Shown here piece by piece: positions 36,633 to 45,265 of a DNA stretch of 64,000 nucleotides. The stretch is from Verrucomicrobiota bacterium (GTDB lineage Bacteria > Verrucomicrobiota > Kiritimatiellia > RFP12 > UBA1067), in contig JAHFSX010000002.1 of assembly GCA_023269675.1 (NCBI GenBank), positions 124,001 through 188,000 on the forward strand, read 5' to 3'. A model generated the notes under the pieces. It was not told the DNA's origin. It searched no databases and saw nothing but the letters and a program-made list of their open reading frames with translations. A program made the position numbers and the translations under genes. How positions within the stretch are numbered: position 1 is the stretch's first letter; each line of letters starts with the position of its first letter.

Positions 36633-37868
36633 TCAGCGCGCCTCTCGCGGCACGGACGGCTCCAAAATCGGCAGCGCCAGCGCCGTGAACTCGGCCTCGT
36701 TCGGCAAGCGTCCGTGGCGCTGCTTGAACTCGGCCACGCGTACCCGCGCCGTGCTGAGAAAATTCCGGTGGAGATCATAGCACGGCGTGGGCTTGCCTTG
36801 GGCGTCAATCAGGCAGAAGAAGTTGTCTTTCTCGTTGTTGTAGACCTGCCAAAAGAGCACGAACGGCGTCCCCCACCGAAGCAGCCGCGCCATATAGGCC
36901 CGCGTGGGTTCCGCCTGCCGCTCCGGCGTGCGCCTGTTGCCGCCGAAGCCGTATTCACCCACGAAGACCCGGCGGCCGGAGATGACCGAAGCCTTGGCGG
37001 CGGGTGTGTGCGCCTCGATGTAGTCGAGGGTGCGGACCAGCTCGGGCTCGGCCAGGTTCTGCGCGTCGTAGGATGAGTAGGACACATAGTCGAGGTCGGG
37101 GACATACGGCAGAACGGCGTTCACGACCCGCACGCCGGAGCCGGTCTTGCTCCGCATCGCATCGCGCACGCGGTTGACCTCGACATAGACAAACACGTCC
37201 ACATTCGTGTGCGCGGTCTCCCGCTTGGCGTCATCGACCGCCCGCTGCCGCGCGTTGAGCCACGCCCGCATGCCCAGCACCGCCTCGGGCGACGGATTGT
37301 TGGTGCCGTGCTGCGCGGTGCCGAGCAGCAGCCAATCGCCCTCCCAGTTGCCCAGATAGAACCGCTTGCCCGTGCCGTTATAACGGGTGAGCAGGTAACG
37401 GGTGAATTCACGGATCTCCTCGTATTCCTGTCGGTCTCGCTCCGGCTGGGGGCCCTTGCGCCAGTAATGCTGCGAATCATGCGCGGCCACGCTGGTCCAG
37501 GCGAAGTAATGCCGAAAAGGCAGGTCGAGCAAACGCAGGCAGACGGGATCCGCCTGCACGCAGGCTGTCAGCGTCTTCAGCTCCCGGCTCCGCTTCCCGG
37601 GCTCAAGGCGGAACTTGACGATGTCGCTGCCCATGCTCAGCAGATGTTCCGCCTGCTCAACCGCGATGTCGTTGGTGGTAAACTGGTAGAGCGCGTCAAA
37701 CGCCTGAGCCCCGAAGCGCAGGTTATAGCTCGCGACCTCCGGGTCGGCCAAACTCCCGTCCGCGCTTGACGGCGCTGCGAGGACAGGCCATACGCAGATG
37801 ACGGTGAGCAGAAGAACGCCCGTGAGGTTTTGCCGCGTCACGGCGCGGAACGCACGTTTCAAAGTCAT
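36633..37868 (-). CDS. Exported TIM-barrel glycosidase candidate (clan GH-A-like), 411 aa
   Basis: Signal peptide MTLKRAFRAVTRQNLTGVLLLTVICVWPVLA. The fold is suggested by FGAQAFDALYQFTTNDIAVEQAEHLLSMGSDIVKFRL, YLGNWEGDWLLLGTAQH, VDVFVYVEVNRVRDA, DLDYVSYSSYDAQN and VFVGEYGFGG. Glu in NWEGDW and Glu in VGEYG sit where the acid/base and nucleophile of a retaining clan-A glycosidase would be expected. No numbered family is recognised with confidence. It is flanked by another clan-A-like glycosidase (37 nt upstream) and the GxGYxYP gene (56 nt downstream), consistent with one operon. The assignment of catalytic residues is inference. Confidence 0.68.
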   Translation of the reverse strand: MTLKRAFRAVTRQNLTGVLLLTVICVWPVLAAPSSADGSLADPEVASYNLRFGAQAFDALYQFTTNDIAVEQAEHLLSMGSDIVKFRLEPGKRSRELKTLTACVQADPVCLRLLDLPFRHYFAWTSVAAHDSQHYWRKGPQPERDRQEYEEIREFTRYLLTRYNGTGKRFYLGNWEGDWLLLGTAQHGTNNPSPEAVLGMRAWLNARQRAVDDAKRETAHTNVDVFVYVEVNRVRDAMRSKTGSGVRVVNAVLPYVPDLDYVSYSSYDAQNLAEPELVRTLDYIEAHTPAAKASVISGRRVFVGEYGFGGNRRTPERQAEPTRAYMARLLRWGTPFVLFWQVYNNEKDNFFCLIDAQGKPTPCYDLHRNFLSTARVRVAEFKQRHGRLPNEAEFTALALPILEPSVPREAR

Positions 37869-37905
37869 TCTCCCGATTGCTCCTCTCTCAAGAATAAACG
37901 CGCCC

Positions 37906-38946
37906 TCATCGTGCGTTATTCCATTTCACAAACGTCTTCCGCAGGACGGCCGCCGCCGGTTTCAAGGACCCGTCGGACCTGACGATCCCGAAATGCGACT
38001 CGTTCGGATTCCGGATCGGATAATCATACAGGCACCAGGCCAGCACACCCAAAACCCGCGCCTGCTCGGCAGCCGACAGCACGATCTCATAGAGCCGCTC
38101 CTGCTCAGCCTCGGTTCCAGAGGCCTCGCCGGCCTTGCCGCTCAACGCCTCCTCCACGCCGTACACGGGATCGCGCGCCGTGCTCATGCCGAACTCGCCG
38201 ATGAGCACGGGGCGCGCCCCGCCCGCGTTTCGCTGACGGTCAACCGTACGGCATACCCGCGCCGCGCCCTGCTCGAATAACACCGACTTCGGACAATACT
38301 CGTGGTACTGCACAACATCCGGCAAACCGACCTCCTTGATCCGGTCGATCCGCCACGTCATGCCAATGGTCGTCACGTGGTTCGTGTCATAACCGCGCAG
38401 GAACGCTTGCGCGTCGCGCAGATAAGCGCGCGTGCCGCCGCTCCACTTCGCGTCGTCGTCAGGTTCGTTCATCAAGTCCCACATCAAGACACGCCCGTCA
38501 TCACGGTGAGCGCCGACCACGGCAGAGAGCGCCCGCCGCCAGCGGTCTCCGCTCTCCGGCGCCGCGAACGTCTTGGGATCGAAATCGAAGCAGAGGATCG
38601 TACGGATGCCGTTCCGCCACGCGGCTGCCAGCATCGCATCGAGCCTGGCCAGATAGGGCGCAGTCGGCGTACCGTCACTTTGCAGCAGCCCCGCCTGTTC
38701 GAGACTGGGGGAGAACGATACAAAGGTCCGGATCGTGTTGACCTCCAGCGACGCGGCAAGGGCCATATCCCGCTCCCAGACCTCCGCCGGCGTTTTCGTC
38801 CACATGCCGCCCCAGGGCGTTTCGCGCGGGTAATAGTTGACACCGCGCACCGACAGCGGCGCCACCGTGCGAACCGCGCGCGGTTCAGCCTGCGCGGAAG
38901 CGAGACACGCGCCGAGCGCTAAACACAGATTAAAACGTTTCGTCAT
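37906..38946 (-). CDS. GH5-like exported glycoside hydrolase, 346 aa
   Basis: The start is ATG 38946 (MTKRFNLCLALGACLASAQA, signal peptide) with AAGGAG 6 nt upstream. The open frame extends 77 codons further but the extension is arginine-rich and has no start signal. The barrel motifs are VRGVNYYPRETPWGGMW, VNTIRTFVSFSP, VLMWDLMNEPD with the acid/base Glu, QYHEYCP, and VLIGEFGMS with the nucleophile Glu. The family type is retaining beta-mannanase or glucanase-like (GH5 or a GH2-like catalytic domain). Substrate specificity cannot be told. A 112-nt gap separates it from the amidase gene upstream. Confidence 0.8.
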   Translation of the reverse strand: MTKRFNLCLALGACLASAQAEPRAVRTVAPLSVRGVNYYPRETPWGGMWTKTPAEVWERDMALAASLEVNTIRTFVSFSPSLEQAGLLQSDGTPTAPYLARLDAMLAAAWRNGIRTILCFDFDPKTFAAPESGDRWRRALSAVVGAHRDDGRVLMWDLMNEPDDDAKWSGGTRAYLRDAQAFLRGYDTNHVTTIGMTWRIDRIKEVGLPDVVQYHEYCPKSVLFEQGAARVCRTVDRQRNAGGARPVLIGEFGMSTARDPVYGVEEALSGKAGEASGTEAEQERLYEIVLSAAEQARVLGVLAWCLYDYPIRNPNESHFGIVRSDGSLKPAAAVLRKTFVKWNNAR

Positions 38947-39058
38947 ACGTGCTCCTTCAGGACGAGGCCGAACCGGGCCGGCGCTCCCACCATGGCCATC
39001 GCAACAAAGCCGCAAGAAACAAGCGTGGCGGCGCGTCCGAATGACATGCCGGAGGTTC

Positions 39059-40444
39059 TCACCTAGGGTTGCCGTCCGGATCCGGAGATTCCGTCGCCGC
39101 GACCGGTTCGGCCACGGAAACCGGCCGATGCCGGGGCACCATCGCGCGGAAGTCGCCGAGATTGTAAGGCCCGACATAGGGCTGGCTCAGATCGACTTCG
39201 GCGACGGCGACCGTGCCCCATTCCCCGGCCTGGGCGATCGGTTGGCCGGTTTGATCGAAGACCGCCGAAATCATCCAGCCGGCCTTCGGCTCCATGTAGG
39301 TGCTGCTGACAAGATAGACGTGATTCTCGCACGCGCGGGCCCGGGCCAACAGGGGATTGCAGCCCCAGACCGGCCAGGCGATGATCTCGGCCCCGCGGTT
39401 CGACAGCTCGCGGGCGACTTCGGGGAAGAAGCCGTCGTAGCAAACCATCAGTCCGACTTTGCCGAACGCCGTGTCGAACACCGGATAGCCGCTGCCCGGC
39501 GCGACGCCGGACTCGGCCTCGCCGGGCGGGAGGCACACCTTGCGGTACTTGCCGATGAGCCTACCGTCCGCGCCGATCAGAACGGCCGCATTGTAAACCA
39601 GGTGCCCGTCCCGCTCATACAGGCTCAGCACGATGTGCAGGTTGTTGGTTTTGGCGAGCTCCCCGAAGTAGCGGGTGGTCGGACCGGGAATGGCCTCGGC
39701 CGCCTCGCACTTCTGCTGCCTCACGCCCACCGTGGAAACCGTTTCACCGAGCACGACGAGGTCGGCTTTCTGCCGCGCGGCTTCGGCGAGAAGCGGCGCG
39801 TATTCCTCGCAGTTCCCCCGCGGCGATATGCCGGTCGGCTTGTAGTGAACCGTGGCGAGGCGCACCTTGCGGGGCGGCGGCGGCGCGGCCTTCTCGAACC
39901 CGACCTCGCTCCACGCCACGCGCCCGCCGGGAGCCCATTGCAGGTGCAGTTCGACGACTGCCCGCGCGGCCTTGACGGGCGCGCGATAGACGCCGGAGAC
40001 CGTGGTCCAGCCTTCCGGACCGGTCGCGCCGTCTGCGGGATAATCGGGCTCCGCGCTGGGGACGTGCCCAAGCGCCTGTCTCTGGCGCTCAGGAACGTCG
40101 GCGGACACCTTGCGTCCCGACTCATCCTGCCAGAGCACGCGCACGGTCGCGCTGCGCCTCGGCACGCTCACGTTAAACGTCTTGCGGACCGCGTGGAAAC
40201 GGTAACACTCTCCGCCGGCCACCGTGAACGCCTTCTGAAACCACCCGTCCAAACCCTCGCGCCCGTCGTGCGTGACCACCCAGCTGCCGGCACCCTTTGG
40301 CCCGCCCTCCGGCTCGAACGAGAAAGCCGGCCGTATCTCCTCGCGCGGGGAGGCGGATTGCCAGCCCTCGGGCCACGCCTCTTCAGCGCGGGCGCATGAC
40401 AGCAGAAGGAGGACGATCCCTCGCGCGATTGTAATTATTTTCAC
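39059..40444 (-). CDS. Exported carbon-nitrogen hydrolase (nitrilase superfamily) with N-terminal beta-sandwich, 461 aa
   Basis: The start is a GTG at 40444 with GGAGAG about 6 nt upstream. The signal peptide is [20 protein letters not shown]. Residues about 25-195 form a lectin-like or carbohydrate-binding-like beta-sandwich ([48 protein letters not shown]). The rest is a nitrilase-superfamily domain with the Glu-Lys-Cys triad: Glu in VVLGETVS, Lys in [13 protein letters not shown], Cys in [11 protein letters not shown]. The superfamily hydrolyses C-N bonds in amides, ureas or nitriles. Export and the added domain suggest an amide on a glycan (for example N-acyl or amidated sugar), but that is inference. 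Confidence 0.87.
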   Translation of the reverse strand: MKIITIARGIVLLLLSCARAEEAWPEGWQSASPREEIRPAFSFEPEGGPKGAGSWVVTHDGREGLDGWFQKAFTVAGGECYRFHAVRKTFNVSVPRRSATVRVLWQDESGRKVSADVPERQRQALGHVPSAEPDYPADGATGPEGWTTVSGVYRAPVKAARAVVELHLQWAPGGRVAWSEVGFEKAAPPPPRKVRLATVHYKPTGISPRGNCEEYAPLLAEAARQKADLVVLGETVSTVGVRQQKCEAAEAIPGPTTRYFGELAKTNNLHIVLSLYERDGHLVYNAAVLIGADGRLIGKYRKVCLPPGEAESGVAPGSGYPVFDTAFGKVGLMVCYDGFFPEVARELSNRGAEIIAWPVWGCNPLLARARACENHVYLVSSTYMEPKAGWMISAVFDQTGQPIAQAGEWGTVAVAEVDLSQPYVGPYNLGDFRAMVPRHRPVSVAEPVAATESPDPDGNPR

Positions 40445-40483
40445 GTTAACTCTCCGAGTGATCGTTACTGACGTTCTGCCCGT

Positions 40484-41389
40484 TCACGGCACCTTGCGGC
40501 CCTGCGCGGCCTCCCAGAGCGCATACCAGTCCTCGCGCGCCAGCGTGATCGCCTCCGCTTGCGCCGCGCTCCGGATGCGCTCAGTCCGGTTGGTGCCGAT
40601 CACCGGCAGCGGCCGGCTCGGATGCGCCATGATCCAGGCATAGGCGAGTTGCTCAAGGGTTGCCCCCGCGTAGCGCTCCGACAGCTCCGCGGCTACGGCG
40701 GCCAGACCTTTGGCGGCGCGATTCTCCGGGTCGAACATGCGCCCGCCCGCGAGCGGGCTCCAGGCCATGGGCGGCACGCCCAACCGCTCGCACTGGTGCA
40801 GCGTGCCGTCCGTCATCGGCTCCACATGAAACAGGTTGAACTCGATCTGATTCGTGACCAGAGGCTGCGCCATCCGCGCGTTCAGCAGGTCGAACTGCGA
40901 CGCGCTGTAATTGGATACGCCTGCCGCCCGGATCTTGCCTTCGGCCAGCAAACGGTTCAGCCCGGCCGCCGTGTCGTCGGCCCGCGTGAGCCAGTCGGGC
41001 CGGTGCACGAGAAAGAGGTCGATATGGTCCGTGCTCAGCCACCGCAGCGACTTGTCGAGGCTCTTGATGAGACGCTCGCCCGTGGCGTTGTAGTGCGCCG
41101 TGCGCCGATCCGGGTGATATTTGCATGGCACGTAGATGCCCGCCTTGGTGACGATCTCCAGCTTGTCCCGCAAGCCCGGCGTCAGCGCCAACGCCTCACC
41201 CAAGGCTTTTTCAACCTCATAAAGCCCATAGATCTCGGCCGTGTCGACGGTCGTGATGCCGAGCTCCAGGCAGACGTTGAGCCGCCGGTTGATCTCCTGC
41301 GCCGTAGGCTGCGTGTCGAGCACGCGCCAGGTCCCGTATGCCATGCGCGAGAACTCCGGTCCCTGCGCACTCATCTTCATCCGTCTCAT
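40484..41389 (-). CDS. Aldo/keto reductase (YdhF-like), 301 aa
   Basis: Cytoplasmic NAD(P)H-dependent oxidoreductase. The start is ATG 41389 with AAGGAGG 7 nt upstream and no signal peptide. The AKR tetrad is visible: Asp and Tyr in TTVDTAEIYG, Lys in EIVTKAGIY, His in DLFLVHRPDW. AAGVSNYSASQ and the cofactor-binding PVIGTNRTERI follow. It is likely to act on a sugar or sugar-acid released by the neighbouring enzymes, but its substrate is not defined. It is one of the few non-exported proteins in the run, lying between GH127 (46 nt upstream) and the amidase (39 nt downstream). Confidence 0.93.
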   Translation of the reverse strand: MRRMKMSAQGPEFSRMAYGTWRVLDTQPTAQEINRRLNVCLELGITTVDTAEIYGLYEVEKALGEALALTPGLRDKLEIVTKAGIYVPCKYHPDRRTAHYNATGERLIKSLDKSLRWLSTDHIDLFLVHRPDWLTRADDTAAGLNRLLAEGKIRAAGVSNYSASQFDLLNARMAQPLVTNQIEFNLFHVEPMTDGTLHQCERLGVPPMAWSPLAGGRMFDPENRAAKGLAAVAAELSERYAGATLEQLAYAWIMAHPSRPLPVIGTNRTERIRSAAQAEAITLAREDWYALWEAAQGRKVP

Positions 41390-41435
41390 GAGTCACCCTC
41401 CTTAATCAAAAAAACACAACGCAAAGGCATCTTCA

Positions 41436-43772
41436 TCATTCACTGTACGCCTGCAGTTCGGCGCACGAAGAAAACGCCTGCTTCGGGCTGTCGCCGCACG
41501 CCGGCACGCCCACGACGCGGACGGCGACGGCCTTGACCGCCTCCGGCAGGCGCAGCGTGAAGGTCTGACCGGGGTTGAGCCGCTTGCCGTCGGTCGCGGT
41601 GGTCGCCGGATAGCCGGCGAGTGTGCCGACCGTTTCCCACGCGCCCTCCGTTTCGCGCCGGATCTGCACCGCGGGCGGACCGGCGAACCAGCCGCCGTCG
41701 TGGAAGCTCTTGCCGTGCGCGAAAACGACGCGGCTGAACGTGACGGGAGCGTCGAGCGTGACGGCGAACCAATCCTCTTTCGCGCCCTTGCCATCGAATG
41801 TGACAGCGTAGCTCTGCATGTCCTCGTCGACGATCGAGCCGTTCTGGTTGCCGGACCGCGAGCGGCTCTCCGTGCCGTCCAGCAGGACATTGGAACTGGG
41901 CGCGCCGGCGAGCGGCAACCAAACCTTGTAGCGCGCGCCGGTCGCGCCCGCGTCGGCAAATCCGGCCAGGCGGACCGAGACCGGCTTGCCGCCGCGGCGC
42001 GTGACGGCGTTGACGCGGAAGACCTGCGCGCAGTCCCAGGTCTTGAATCCGGCCGGCGCGGGCTCCGGCGTGACGGCGAGCGCGGCGAGGTCGGGTTTGG
42101 CGATGGCGATGGCATTCAAACTTAGGCCGTCCGCGGCGAGCAGCGCCTCGTCGGCCGCAAGTACGAGCGGGCCGTAGCAGAGCGCGACTTTACCTTGGTT
42201 CAGGTGATCGCCGACCACGAGCCGCGGCGCGAGTTTCAGTTTCAGTTCAACGGTGCTGCCGGGCGTCCATGTGCCGCGCAGGGCGGTGTACCCGTCGGGG
42301 CCGGGCAACGGGACGCCGTCCAGAGGGATGCTGGCGGTGATGCCGGCATCCGACGCCCACGCGGGGACGCGGAGCCTGACGGCGAAAGCCTTGGGAGCGG
42401 CGGGCGTGACCGTGACGCGGATGAGACCGTCAGCGGGATAAAGCGTCTCGATCTTCAGCGTCACGGGCGTCCCGTCGCGCAAGGCCAGATTCGCCTCAAC
42501 GGCCCCGAGGAGGTTGATGACCGCGCCCTCGGCGTCGGCCGTGACCGCGAAGCTCGGCAGCAGCGCGACGCCGCGCGGGCCGCTGGAAAGGCAGCAGTGC
42601 CCGTCAAGCGTGGCGCTGTAAGGCTTCTTGCCCTCCATCTGCACATAGTAGCCCCAGGCCGCGCCGTCAGGCCGCTGCGCGCCGAGCAGCTGGTTGAGCG
42701 ACACGCGCTCGAGCTGTTCGGCAAACCGCGCCTCGCCGGTCAGCCGCAGCAGTTGGGCGTTGAACTGGAGCCAGGTGACCGTGACGCAGGTCTCGCCGAC
42801 GCTGTTGACGTTCGGCAGGTCGAAATCGTCGTGGAAGTGCTCGCGGTAGCTGGAGGCGCCGGTCAGGTAGAGGCGGTGGTCCACGATGTCCTGCCACGCG
42901 TTGAGGCAGGCGTCGAGCAGCTTGCGGTCGCCGGCCGTGCGGTAGAGCTCCAGCGCGCCGTTGAGGCAGGAGAGCATCTCGTAGGCTTTGGCGTTGCCGA
43001 CCTTGTCCACGCGCTTCGCGGAGAGCAGCGTCGACACGATGTGCGGCCCGTCGGGCTGCTCCCACGCGCGAAGCAGGTAATTGCAGAAGTCGAGGTAGCG
43101 CGGCTCGCCGGTCAGCCGGTACAGCAGCACCATCGGCTCCAGCACGCTGGTCGGCGCCATGCCCATGTGCTCTCCGCACGGGATGATATCGCGCTGGCCG
43201 GGCCCGTCGCCGAAGGTTTTGCAGAGCAGGTCGGCCATGCGCCGGCAGGTGGGCAGCGGCGCGAGGTTGCCGGTGTAGCGCATGTAGGTGACGAGTCCGA
43301 TGAGGTTATATTTGTGCGCCCAGACGTCCCATGAGGTCCAGCGTTGCGCATCGAGGTAGGTGCCGAGATAGCCGTCGTCCAGCTGACACTTGGCAAGCTC
43401 GGCGGCGGTGGCGTCGAGCTTCGCGCGCAGGTCGGCGTCGCCGGTGTTGACCCACGCGAGCGTCGCGGCGTGCAGCCACTTGCCGATGTGCTCGCCGTCC
43501 CAGGACTGCCGGCCCGGGCGCTTGCGGTAGCCCTCCAGCAGGCGGTCGGTGTCGATCTTGGCGAGACGGTTGGTCGCGTTGGCGGCGATGCGCGCGCCGA
43601 GCCAGCCGGCCAGCCGCACGCGGTCCGGGATTTGGAACTCCTGCTTGTCCGCGACCGCGCAAGCCGCCTGCTCCGGCACCGGCACCGTCGCCGCGCGGAC
43701 GGCACAGGACAACAGGGCGGGTGCGAGAAAAAGGAGGGTGACGTGTGTGGCGCGACAGGCGTATCTGATCAT
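41436..43772 (-). CDS. GH127-family beta-L-arabinofuranosidase-like enzyme with C-terminal F5/8-type domain, 778 aa
   Basis: GH127 (formerly DUF1680) removes beta-L-arabinofuranose using an active-site cysteine bound to zinc. The matching motifs are WDGEHIGKWLHAATLAW, LDDGYLGTYL, GHMGMAPT-like CGEHMGMAPTSVL, the Glu of VGETCVTVTW, and HCCLSSGPRGV with the catalytic cysteine pair. After about residue 600 the protein carries a discoidin (F5/8 type C)-like domain (SYAVTFDGKGAKEDWFAVTLDAPVTFSRVVF). The start is ATG 43772 (MIRYACRATHVTLLFLAPALLSCAVRA, signal peptide) with AGGA just upstream. The upstream extension overlaps the preceding stop and a strong hairpin. The exact sugar is not proven; arabinan, hydroxyproline arabinosides or rhamnogalacturonan side chains are the known range. 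Confidence 0.88.
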   Translation of the reverse strand: MIRYACRATHVTLLFLAPALLSCAVRAATVPVPEQAACAVADKQEFQIPDRVRLAGWLGARIAANATNRLAKIDTDRLLEGYRKRPGRQSWDGEHIGKWLHAATLAWVNTGDADLRAKLDATAAELAKCQLDDGYLGTYLDAQRWTSWDVWAHKYNLIGLVTYMRYTGNLAPLPTCRRMADLLCKTFGDGPGQRDIIPCGEHMGMAPTSVLEPMVLLYRLTGEPRYLDFCNYLLRAWEQPDGPHIVSTLLSAKRVDKVGNAKAYEMLSCLNGALELYRTAGDRKLLDACLNAWQDIVDHRLYLTGASSYREHFHDDFDLPNVNSVGETCVTVTWLQFNAQLLRLTGEARFAEQLERVSLNQLLGAQRPDGAAWGYYVQMEGKKPYSATLDGHCCLSSGPRGVALLPSFAVTADAEGAVINLLGAVEANLALRDGTPVTLKIETLYPADGLIRVTVTPAAPKAFAVRLRVPAWASDAGITASIPLDGVPLPGPDGYTALRGTWTPGSTVELKLKLAPRLVVGDHLNQGKVALCYGPLVLAADEALLAADGLSLNAIAIAKPDLAALAVTPEPAPAGFKTWDCAQVFRVNAVTRRGGKPVSVRLAGFADAGATGARYKVWLPLAGAPSSNVLLDGTESRSRSGNQNGSIVDEDMQSYAVTFDGKGAKEDWFAVTLDAPVTFSRVVFAHGKSFHDGGWFAGPPAVQIRRETEGAWETVGTLAGYPATTATDGKRLNPGQTFTLRLPEAVKAVAVRVVGVPACGDSPKQAFSSCAELQAYSE

Positions 43773-43795
43773 TTTCTTTCCTGGAGTGACGACTT

Positions 43796-43836
43796 CCGCA
43801 GCTGCGGGCACCCGCCCATATAAATGGGGGGTGCCC
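43796..43836. promoter_or_regulatory. 12-bp palindrome next to a 13-bp hairpin between oxidoreductase and GH127 genes
   Basis: CCGCAGCTGCGG (43796-43807) is a perfect palindrome. Directly beside it GGGCACCC-G-CCCAT (43806-43819) pairs with ATGGG and GGGTGCCC (43824-43836) around an ATAA loop with one bulged G. No T-run follows, so it is more likely an operator or an mRNA-processing/stability element within the operon than a terminator. Confidence 0.5.
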
Positions 43837-43869
43837 ATGGTTTCCCAGATAATCTCCCGAATAAGCCGA

Positions 43870-45237
43870 TCAGATCGTCGGTTCCCAACCCGGCGCATAT
43901 TCGCGGGACCACTGTTTGGCGGCCTCGTCGTCGCCCAGAATGTGACCCGTGGCCGGATCGATCTTCAGGCTGCGGCCGGTGCGTTGGGCGATGTTGCCCA
44001 GCTGGGCCAGCAAGGTGCTGCAATGCCCCCCCTCGATCGGTGCGGCGAGCTTCGCGTTGCCGCGGATGGACTCGATGAAGTTCAGGGCGTGGGAGTCGTC
44101 GAGCCCCGGATCGGCGCTGTTGGCCAGATCGCTCTTCTTCTTGCTGCCGGCGGGCACGCCCACCGTCTTGCCCGGCTTGTTGTCGAGATCGTAGACCGTG
44201 TAAGAGCCGCTCCCGTCGTAGTCGATCATGCCCTTGTTGCCGAAGAAGATGATCCCGTTGGCCTTGTAGCCCGGGGCGCCGAAGGTGCTGCACGAACGGC
44301 CGAACCACGAGATGCCGCGGCCGGGACCGAATTCGAGCTGGATCTCCTGCGTGTCGGGCGCCTCCCAGTCATCGAGCCCCACGTCGTGCCAGCGGCCGCC
44401 GAACGAGCTCGCCTTGGTCGGGAACGTCACGCCGAGCGCCCAGCGCGCCACGTCGAGCAGGTGCACGCCGTTGTTGAGCGCCTCGCCGGTGCCCCAGTTC
44501 CAGAACCAGTGCCAGTTGTAGGGCAGCAGGTTGTCGCGGTACTCCGTCCGCGGCGCGGGCCCCTGCCACAAATCCCAATCCAGCTCGGCCGGCGGCGCGA
44601 CCTTCTTACCGAAGCCGATCGGCGGACGCCGGCGGGAATAGAAGCACTGGGCGAGAAACACGTTGCCGATCACGCCCTCGTGAATGTCCTTCACCATCTG
44701 CTGCACGTTGGCGATCGAGCGGCGCTGGCTGCCCATCTGCACGAGCCGGTTCGTCTTGCGGGCGACCTCGACGAGGATCTCGCCCTCGTTCGGATTGTGG
44801 CTGCACGGCTTCTCGACGTAGACGTGCTTGCCCGCCTTCGCGGCCAGCGTCGCCATGGGCGCGTGCCAGTGGTCCGGCGTCGTGACCAGCAGCGCGTCGA
44901 CGTCCTTGTCCTCGAGCACGCGGCGGAAATCGGTCTCCATCTTCGGCGCGAACCCCTGCTTCTTCGCGGCGATGGCGGCGGCCGGCTCAAGATGGCGCCG
45001 GTCCACGTCGATCACATACTTGAACTCGACGCCGGGCAGGGCCGTGAACTTGTTGATCAGCTCGATGCCGCGGCCGCTGCTGCCGGGCTTGCCCGAGCGC
45101 ACGCCCGCGACGGCCAAGACGATCTTGTTGCCGGGCGACTGGGCCGCGCGCAGCGAACTGGCGGACATGAAGGTCATGGCCGCTCCTGCGGTCAGGGACG
45201 AGGCGACGAAATGGCGCCGCGATAACTGCGTATGCAT
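43870..45237 (-). CDS. Gfo/Idh/MocA-family oxidoreductase with Tat signal, 455 aa
   Basis: The twin-arginine signal is SRRHFVASSLTAGAAMTFMSA. The NAD-binding half has KIVLAVAGVRSGKPGSSGRG, VDALLVTTPDHWHAP and the hallmark KHVYVEKPCSHN. The C-terminal half includes LDWDLWQGPAP and NWHWFWNWGTGEALNNGVHLLDVARWAL. Family members bind NAD(P) tightly and oxidise or reduce sugars. Several glycosidases (GH109, GH179) share this fold, so a hydrolytic NAD-dependent mechanism is possible. The start is ATG 45237 with AAGGAG 9 nt upstream. It sits 28 nt after a GH141-like gene and 97 nt before GH127. Confidence 0.9.
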   Translation of the reverse strand: MHTQLSRRHFVASSLTAGAAMTFMSASSLRAAQSPGNKIVLAVAGVRSGKPGSSGRGIELINKFTALPGVEFKYVIDVDRRHLEPAAAIAAKKQGFAPKMETDFRRVLEDKDVDALLVTTPDHWHAPMATLAAKAGKHVYVEKPCSHNPNEGEILVEVARKTNRLVQMGSQRRSIANVQQMVKDIHEGVIGNVFLAQCFYSRRRPPIGFGKKVAPPAELDWDLWQGPAPRTEYRDNLLPYNWHWFWNWGTGEALNNGVHLLDVARWALGVTFPTKASSFGGRWHDVGLDDWEAPDTQEIQLEFGPGRGISWFGRSCSTFGAPGYKANGIIFFGNKGMIDYDGSGSYTVYDLDNKPGKTVGVPAGSKKKSDLANSADPGLDDSHALNFIESIRGNAKLAAPIEGGHCSTLLAQLGNIAQRTGRSLKIDPATGHILGDDEAAKQWSREYAPGWEPTI

Positions 45238-45265
45238 ACTGTGGGTCTCCTTTTTAGTTACAGAT

